Shown piece by piece: positions 58,690-64,000 of a DNA stretch of 64,000 bases. Positions within the stretch are counted from its first letter, which is position 1. The number at the start of each line of letters is the position of its first letter. Source of the stretch: Pseudomonas panipatensis. Lineage in GTDB: Bacteria > Pseudomonadota > Gammaproteobacteria > Pseudomonadales > Pseudomonadaceae. Made by a program: the position numbers and the translations under genes. Location: contig NZ_FNDS01000008.1 in NCBI RefSeq assembly GCF_900099785.1, forward strand, positions 62,001 through 126,000. The letters are read 5' to 3'. The notes beneath the pieces were generated by a model. The model made no database searches and was not told where the DNA came from. It worked only from the letters and a program-made list of their open reading frames with translations.

Positions 58690-59844
58690 ATGGCTATAGC
58701 CTCCGGTGCCTACAAGAAAGCCCTCGCGGGCGACCAGCAGCCGAAAGAGGTGTTGGTAAAAATCGACCGGGTCACCAAGCAGTTCGACGAGACTCTGGCA
58801 GTGGACAGTGTGTCCCTGACCATCAAGAAAGGCGAAATCTTCGCCCTGCTCGGCGGCTCCGGTTCCGGTAAGTCCACCCTGTTGCGCATGCTCGCCGGCT
58901 TCGAGCGGCCGACCGAAGGTCGTATCTTCCTCGATGGTCAGGACATCACCGACCTGCCGCCTTACGAGCGGCCGATCAACATGATGTTCCAGTCCTACGC
59001 GCTCTTCCCGCACATGACCGTGGCGCAGAACATTGCCTTCGGCCTGAAGCAGGACGGCCTACCCAAGGCCGAGATCGACAAGATCGTCGAGGAAATGCTC
59101 AAGCTGGTGCAGATGACCCAGTATGCCAAGCGCAAGCCGCACCAGCTCTCCGGTGGCCAGCGCCAGCGGGTGGCACTGGCGCGCTCCCTGGCCAAGCGTC
59201 CGAAGCTACTGCTGCTCGACGAGCCCATGGGCGCGCTGGACAAGAAGCTGCGCTCGCAGATGCAACTGGAGCTGGTGGAGATCATCGAGCGCGTCGGCGT
59301 GACCTGCGTGATGGTGACCCACGACCAGGAAGAGGCCATGACCATGGCCCAGCGCATCGCCATCATGCACCTGGGTTGCATCGAGCAGATCGGCAGCCCG
59401 ATGGACATCTACGAGACCCCGGCCAGCCGTCTGATCTGCGAGTTCATCGGCAACGTCAACATGTTCGACGGGCAACTGGTCGAGGACCTGCAGGACCACG
59501 CGGTGATCGCCTGCCCGCAACTGGAGAACCCGATCTACATCGGTCACGGCATCAGCACCCGTGCCGAGGACAAGCGCATCACCTATGCGCTGCGTCCGGA
59601 GAAGGTCATGGTCAGCGCGCAGAAGCCGGAAAACCTGGAACACGCCGGCTTCAACTGGGCCCAGGGCACCGTCTACGACATCGCCTACCTCGGCGGCCAT
59701 TCGGTGTACTACATCAAGCTCGCCTCCGGGATGATCGTGCAGGCCTTCATGGCCAACGCCGAGCGTCACGTGGCGCGCCCGACCTGGGATCAGCCGGTCT
59801 ACATCAGCTGGTACGACGATAGCGGTGTGGTACTGCAATCATGA
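58690..59844 (+). CDS. spuF: Polyamine ABC transporter ATPase SpuF
   Basis: 384 residues. Walker A GGSGSGKST, Q-loop MMFQSYALFPHMTV, signature [19 protein letters not shown], Walker B LLLLDEPMGALDKK, and a C-terminal TOBE domain typical of PotA/PotG. ATG 58690 is chosen over the upstream in-frame start MGVVVM because the family begins at AIASG. Overlaps spuG by four bases. Confidence 0.94.
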   Translation: MAIASGAYKKALAGDQQPKEVLVKIDRVTKQFDETLAVDSVSLTIKKGEIFALLGGSGSGKSTLLRMLAGFERPTEGRIFLDGQDITDLPPYERPINMMFQSYALFPHMTVAQNIAFGLKQDGLPKAEIDKIVEEMLKLVQMTQYAKRKPHQLSGGQRQRVALARSLAKRPKLLLLDEPMGALDKKLRSQMQLELVEIIERVGVTCVMVTHDQEEAMTMAQRIAIMHLGCIEQIGSPMDIYETPASRLICEFIGNVNMFDGQLVEDLQDHAVIACPQLENPIYIGHGISTRAEDKRITYALRPEKVMVSAQKPENLEHAGFNWAQGTVYDIAYLGGHSVYYIKLASGMIVQAFMANAERHVARPTWDQPVYISWYDDSGVVLQS

Positions 59845-60752
59845 ATGTCGCCAAATCGATCCTGAAGCGCCTGCCCCGCGGCCGGCACGCCGTGATCGGT
59901 GTGCCGTTCCTCTGGCTGTTCCTGTTCTTCCTGCTGCCCTTCGCCATCGTGCTGAAGATCAGTCTGGCGGAAGCGGATGTGGCCATTCCGCCGTACACCG
60001 AAGTCTTCCAGTACGCTGACCACACCATCCAGGTGGTGCTGAAAATCGGCAACTACCTGATGCTGACCGACGACCCGCTCTACATCGACGCCTACCTGGG
60101 CTCGCTGAAGATGGCCTTCATCAGTACCCTGATCTGCTTGCTGGTCGGCTACCCGATGGCCTATGCCATCGCCCGTGCCAGCAAGGAAATGCAGACCGTG
60201 CTGCTGCTGCTGATCATGATGCCGACCTGGACGGCGATCCTGATCCGCGTGTACGCCTGGATGGGCATCCTCTCCAACAACGGGCTGCTCAACGGCTTCC
60301 TGATGTGGCTGGGGGTGATCAACGAACCGCTGACCATCCTCAACACCAACCTGGCGGTGTACATCGGTATCGTCTACTCGTACCTGCCGTTCATGGTCAT
60401 GCCGCTGTACGCGAACCTGGTGAAGCACGACATGAGCCTGCTGGAGGCCGCATCCGACCTGGGCGCGCGCAACTTCACCAGCTTCTGGAAAATCACCGTG
60501 CCGCTGTCGAAGAACGGCATCATCGCCGGCTGCATGCTGGTGTTCATTCCGGCGGTGGGCGAGTTCGTCATCCCGGAACTGCTCGGCGGTCCCGAGACGC
60601 TGATGATCGGCAAGGTGCTGTGGCAGGAGTTCTTCAACAACCGTGACTGGCCGGTGGCATCCGCCCTGGCGGTGGTCATGCTGGCGATCCTTATCGTGCC
60701 CATCATTCTCTTCAACAAGAACCAGGCCAAAGAGCTGGAGGGCAAGGTATGA
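59841..60752 (+). CDS. spuG: Polyamine ABC permease SpuG
   Basis: 303 residues, six transmembrane helices (PotB/PotH-like). EAA loop near EAASDLGARNFTSFWKITVPLSKN. ATG overlaps the spuF stop (ATGA) and its own stop overlaps spuH, giving tight translational coupling. Confidence 0.93.
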   Translation: MNVAKSILKRLPRGRHAVIGVPFLWLFLFFLLPFAIVLKISLAEADVAIPPYTEVFQYADHTIQVVLKIGNYLMLTDDPLYIDAYLGSLKMAFISTLICLLVGYPMAYAIARASKEMQTVLLLLIMMPTWTAILIRVYAWMGILSNNGLLNGFLMWLGVINEPLTILNTNLAVYIGIVYSYLPFMVMPLYANLVKHDMSLLEAASDLGARNFTSFWKITVPLSKNGIIAGCMLVFIPAVGEFVIPELLGGPETLMIGKVLWQEFFNNRDWPVASALAVVMLAILIVPIILFNKNQAKELEGKV

Positions 60753-61621
60753 GCAAGCGCTGGTCGTTCTCCAACATCATGCTGATCGCGGGCCTGCTGT
60801 TCATCTACGTGCCGATGGTCATCCTGGTCATCTTCTCCTTCAACGGCTCCAAACTGGTGACCGTATGGGGTGGCTGGTCGGTGAAGTGGTATGTCGGTCT
60901 GCTGGACAACACCCAGCTGATCAGCGCGGTGTTCCGCTCCCTGGAAATCGCCGTCTACACCGCGTTTTCCTCGGTGGCGCTGGGCACCCTGGCGGCCTTC
61001 GTGCTGACCCGCATCCCGCGTTTCCGTGGCCGCACGCTGTTCGGCGGCATGGTCACCGCGCCGCTGGTCATGCCCGAGGTGATCACCGGTCTGTCGCTGC
61101 TGCTGCTGTTCGTGGCCATGGCGCAACTGATCGGCTGGCCGCAGGAGCGCGGTATCGTCACCATCTGGATCGCCCACACCAGCTTCTGCTCGTCCTACGT
61201 GGCGGTGGTGGTGTCGGCTCGCCTGCGTGAATTGGACCTGTCCATCGAAGAGGCAGCCATGGACCTGGGCGCCAAGCCGTGGAAAGTGTTCCTGCTGATC
61301 ACCATCCCGATGATCGCGCCGTCCCTGGCGGCCGGTGGCATGATGTCCTTCGCCTTGTCGCTCGACGACCTGGTGCTGGCCAGCTTCGTCTCCGGCCCCG
61401 GTTCCACCACCCTGCCGATGGAGGTCTTCTCCGCCGTGCGTCTGGGCGTGAAGCCGGAAATCAACGCGGTGGCCAGCCTGATTCTGCTGACCGTCTCGCT
61501 GTTCACCTTCTTCGCCTGGTACTTCACCCGTCAGGCCGAAGAGCGGCGCAAGCGCGCGGTGCAGGAGGCCATGGAGGCCAATGCCACCGACTGGCAAAAG
61601 GGTTCGCCAGCCACCGCCTGA
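60749..61621 (+). CDS. spuH: Polyamine ABC permease SpuH
   Basis: 290 residues, six transmembrane helices (PotC/PotI-like). EAA loop EEAAMDLGAKPWKVFLLITIPMIAPS. Last gene of the operon; a UUCG-capped hairpin follows. Confidence 0.93.
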   Translation: MSKRWSFSNIMLIAGLLFIYVPMVILVIFSFNGSKLVTVWGGWSVKWYVGLLDNTQLISAVFRSLEIAVYTAFSSVALGTLAAFVLTRIPRFRGRTLFGGMVTAPLVMPEVITGLSLLLLFVAMAQLIGWPQERGIVTIWIAHTSFCSSYVAVVVSARLRELDLSIEEAAMDLGAKPWKVFLLITIPMIAPSLAAGGMMSFALSLDDLVLASFVSGPGSTTLPMEVFSAVRLGVKPEINAVASLILLTVSLFTFFAWYFTRQAEERRKRAVQEAMEANATDWQKGSPATA

Positions 61622-61661
61622 GGCCGTCTTGTCGGCCGGCCGTATCCGGCGTCTGTCGAAC

Positions 61662-61690
61662 CACGGGCCACCTTCGGGTGGCCCGTGTTC
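61662..61690 (+). terminator. Terminator of the spu operon
   Basis: CACGGGCCACC/GGTGGCCCGTG stem capped by a UUCG tetraloop, followed by TTCTTT. Confidence 0.65.
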
Positions 61691-61978
61691 TTTGTGGCGG
61701 GACGACTTATTCCACTCGCGGAGGCCTACAGGGTTTCTCAGAATCTTCTGGCGTGATTCCTCTCATACTTCCGCGCGATTGCCATCTACTATTCAAGTGT
61801 TCGTCGCGGATCGCTGGCTTTTCCCCGCAGCTTGGTCGGCAATCACGGCGCCGGACGACTTTTTGTGCAGAAGCAACGCACCAACGCGGGAGGTGGCGCC
61901 GAATACAAGACCCCGAGTTATCCCTAGGGGAAATAGCGCGCCAGGGAGCCACGGCACCTCCTGCAGTCCCTACAGCGA

Positions 61979-62013
61979 AAACGACGAACCCCGCCTGGCG
62001 GGGTTCGTCGTTT
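61979..62013 (-). terminator. Terminator of the acylase gene
   Basis: AAACGACGAACCCCGCC and its complement meet at a very short loop; TTT-rich end on the minus strand. About 25 bases after the acylase stop. Confidence 0.7.
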
Positions 62014-62037
62014 CTGCCCTCCGCCGATCGGCTGCGG

Positions 62038-64000
62038 CTAGCGGTTGGCGGGCTCCAGCTTGAGCAGCCCCTTGCTGTTGGCCTTCACTTCCTCGTCCAG
62101 GTAGTGCTCCGGCATGTACAGCCCCTCGACGTAGCTTTGCGCCTGGTCGGCATAGTGCGCGTCGAAGAGGACTCCGCTCTGGCCGACGGGGTTGATGCCC
62201 AGCGCATGGGCCGGGTCGGCGAAGTCGATCAGGCGCCGGGTCGAGGGGCCATAGGTCACTTCCCAGGGCGCCGGACCGACGCGCGCGGAGAAATTGTTGG
62301 GCGTCTCGTGGCTGCCGGGCGCCTCGAACGGGCCGACATTGAACAGGCGATCCAGCGGCTTCTGCATGCCCAACGGGTGGACATGGGTGAGGGTGTGCGC
62401 CTTGCCCCATTGCCAGTGCGCCGGATCCGGCCCGAGTAACTCGCGCAAGTGTTCGAGGCTGGCCTGCCAGGCACCCTTGACGATGTCCGCGCGGGTTTCC
62501 TTCTGCGGCGTGGCGCGCTTGTCCCACCAGGGCGAGTCCGCATCCGCGGTCAGGCGTGGCAACATGCTGTCCAGCACGCGCGTGGACAGCAGGCTATCGA
62601 AGAAGGCATCGCCCAGTTCGTCATGCATGGCGTCGTGGGCGATCTGGTAGAGCAACTGGTTGAACAGCGTGGCCGCCACCGAATCCAGCGGGTAATCGCC
62701 TTGCCACTGCGCCAGTCGCTCGACCAGGGCCTTTTCTTCGGCGTTGCCCGCTGCGTCACGGAGGATCGGCAGCAGCGGGGCCAGGGTACGCGGGCCGTAG
62801 CCGGTGCCGGTATCCAGTTGCAATGCCTGGCTGTTCTGCAGGTCCCACTTCACGCTGCTGTCGCTCAGCCGCTGGTTCAGCCGCCGGCCACGATCCGCCA
62901 GGTTGTAGTAACCGGGGATCGGCCGGCCATTGGCGGGCAGCGGCTGGAAGTTGGCCGAGACGATATAGCCGCGCGGCGGGTTTTCTTCCTGCGGATTCTC
63001 GTTGAATGGGTAGAAGCCATCCTTGTCCGCCGCGGTGCCGCTGCCATCGAGAATGAAGTTGGGGTCGACGCCGGCCGGGCGCTTGACCAGCTTGGCCGCG
63101 GCCCACCAGGCGATATCGCCGCTGGCGTTGGCCCAGACCACGTTGAGCCCCGGCGCCTGGATGTTCGCGACGGCGCCGCGGGCCTTGTCCAGGGTGTCGG
63201 CGCGGTCCAGGCGGTAGAAGGCGTCGAGGAGTGGATTCTCGGTCTCGAGGAAGCCCCACCACATGGCGATCGGTGTCTTGCCGCCAGCATTGCCGAGGGC
63301 ATCGTTGATCAGCGGGCCATGGGGCGAGCTGCGCAGCGTCAGGCGAACCGGGTCCTGGCCTTTGACCGCGATGCTCTGCTCCTCGCTCTTCAGCTCGACC
63401 CACTGGCCGTGGTACCAGACCTGGTTGGGATTGTCCGGGTTGACCTTCTCGGCGATCAGATCGAGGTCGTCGTTCTGGAACATGGTCAGGCTCCAGCCGA
63501 ACTGCAGGTTGTGGCCGAGCATGGCGAAGGGCACCAGCGCCTGGTGGTGACCGTAGAGTTCGAAGCCTGGCGCGCTGAGCTGCGCTTCGTACCACACCGA
63601 GGGGGTGGCGAAGCGGATATGCGGATCGCCGGCCAGCAACGGCTTGCCGCTGCGCGTGCGGCTTCCGGCTACGGCCCAGGCGTTGCTGCCCTCGAACTGT
63701 GGCAGGCCGGCAGCCTCCAGGGCCTCTCGACTCAGCCGGGCAATGGCGTTGAGGTCGCGCCAGTCGGCGGCGGCCAGCGCGCCGGACTGCTTCAGCATGC
63801 CCTCGGGGTGCCAGGCCAGGTCGAAGTCCTTGAGGTAGTCACTGCCGAGGGTGTCGCGGATGTAGGTCAGCACCGGCTCGGTACGGAAGGCGGCGGCGAA
63901 GCTGTAGGCCAGGTAGCCGGAAACGGCGACGGTGTCTTCGGCGGTGAAGGGGCGCTTGGGAATGCCCAGTACGTCGAATTCCAGCGGTCGCGGGTGGTTG
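62038..64000 (-). CDS. hacB: N-terminal-nucleophile acylase of the penicillin amidase family (N-terminus outside window)
   Basis: 653 residues are visible. The nucleophile Ser is in FEGSNAWAVAG, where autoproteolysis would form the beta-chain, whose N-terminus is Ser. The whole beta-chain lies in the window, with NNFSARVGPAPWEVTYGPSTRRLIDF near the C-terminus. The alpha-chain tail (NHPRPLEFDVLGIPKRPFTAEDTV and beyond) is partial. Position after spuH matches PA0305 (HacB), which hydrolyses acyl-homoserine lactones. The substrate should be confirmed. Confidence 0.9.
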   Translation of the reverse strand, partial: NHPRPLEFDVLGIPKRPFTAEDTVAVSGYLAYSFAAAFRTEPVLTYIRDTLGSDYLKDFDLAWHPEGMLKQSGALAAADWRDLNAIARLSREALEAAGLPQFEGSNAWAVAGSRTRSGKPLLAGDPHIRFATPSVWYEAQLSAPGFELYGHHQALVPFAMLGHNLQFGWSLTMFQNDDLDLIAEKVNPDNPNQVWYHGQWVELKSEEQSIAVKGQDPVRLTLRSSPHGPLINDALGNAGGKTPIAMWWGFLETENPLLDAFYRLDRADTLDKARGAVANIQAPGLNVVWANASGDIAWWAAAKLVKRPAGVDPNFILDGSGTAADKDGFYPFNENPQEENPPRGYIVSANFQPLPANGRPIPGYYNLADRGRRLNQRLSDSSVKWDLQNSQALQLDTGTGYGPRTLAPLLPILRDAAGNAEEKALVERLAQWQGDYPLDSVAATLFNQLLYQIAHDAMHDELGDAFFDSLLSTRVLDSMLPRLTADADSPWWDKRATPQKETRADIVKGAWQASLEHLRELLGPDPAHWQWGKAHTLTHVHPLGMQKPLDRLFNVGPFEAPGSHETPNNFSARVGPAPWEVTYGPSTRRLIDFADPAHALGINPVGQSGVLFDAHYADQAQSYVEGLYMPEHYLDEEVKANSKGLLKLEPANR

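Larger units (their letters stand above)
61622..62037. other. 416-base intergenic region after spuH
   Basis: Holds a terminator hairpin for spuH and a second for the convergent acylase. Between them (about 61691-61978) I see no credible gene or motif. Confidence 0.6.

Overview
The window is a high-GC chromosomal segment from a Pseudomonas close to the P. aeruginosa group. The gene set is that of P. aeruginosa PAO1 almost gene for gene (dadA/dadX, pauR, pchP, sutA, oscA, desA, oprE, agu, spu, hacB). Some junctions differ and a few genes look non-aeruginosa, so I would not call it P. aeruginosa itself. There are no tRNA or rRNA genes, CRISPR arrays, insertion sequences or prophage genes. The content is core genome.

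Layout. 0-3.7 kb: end of dadA, a RidA-family gene and dadX (D-/L-alanine catabolism), pauR (polyamine repressor) and cytochrome c5. 3.8-14 kb: xpt, rep, a GGDEF-EAL protein, a MATE exporter with a divergent LysR regulator, pchP (phosphorylcholine phosphatase), and a MocR regulator divergent from a DUF1127 gene. 14-19 kb: comM, ubiK, glnK-amtB behind a good sigma-54/NtrC control region, a YjbQ protein and sutA. 19-24 kb: the lptM-lysA-dapF-DUF484-xerC-HAD operon, read leftward. 23.8-30 kb: an AraC-type remnant, cyaY, a DUF1289 gene, rnk, cyaA, two small genes and corA. 30-34 kb: ppk2, an unknown exported protein, a Crp/Fnr regulator, an Mpo1-like protein and an HCCA isomerase-like protein. 34-42 kb: an atypical SDR with a divergent TetR regulator, then sulfate uptake (sbp-cysT-cysW-cysA) with oscA and a PAS-GGDEF-EAL gene upstream. 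42-46.5 kb: desA, a PAS-GGDEF cyclase and the porin oprE. 46.5-62 kb: polyamine metabolism, with aguBA/aguR (agmatine to putrescine), an orphan polyamine-binding protein, spuI, and spuABCDEFGH (uptake and gamma-glutamylation/transamination). The window ends inside a hacB-type acylase.

From remembered PAO1 numbering, the left 30 kb runs PA5304 down to PA5268 and the right 32 kb runs about PA0275 up to PA0305. These two arms lie at similar distances on opposite sides of oriC in PAO1, so a junction near 30-32 kb suggests an inversion symmetric about the origin. One effect is that pauR now lies within about 50 kb of the agu/spu genes.

No obviously new multi-gene system was found. The observations most worth checking are regulatory: a two-site NtrC enhancer before glnK, a perfect 27-bp inverted repeat before spuA, strong hairpins after the binding-protein genes of both ABC transporter operons, and a 17-bp inverted repeat between the MATE and LysR genes. 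Two protein oddities stand out: an SDR with Phe in place of the catalytic Tyr, and an isolated AraC helix-turn-helix between lptM and cyaY.
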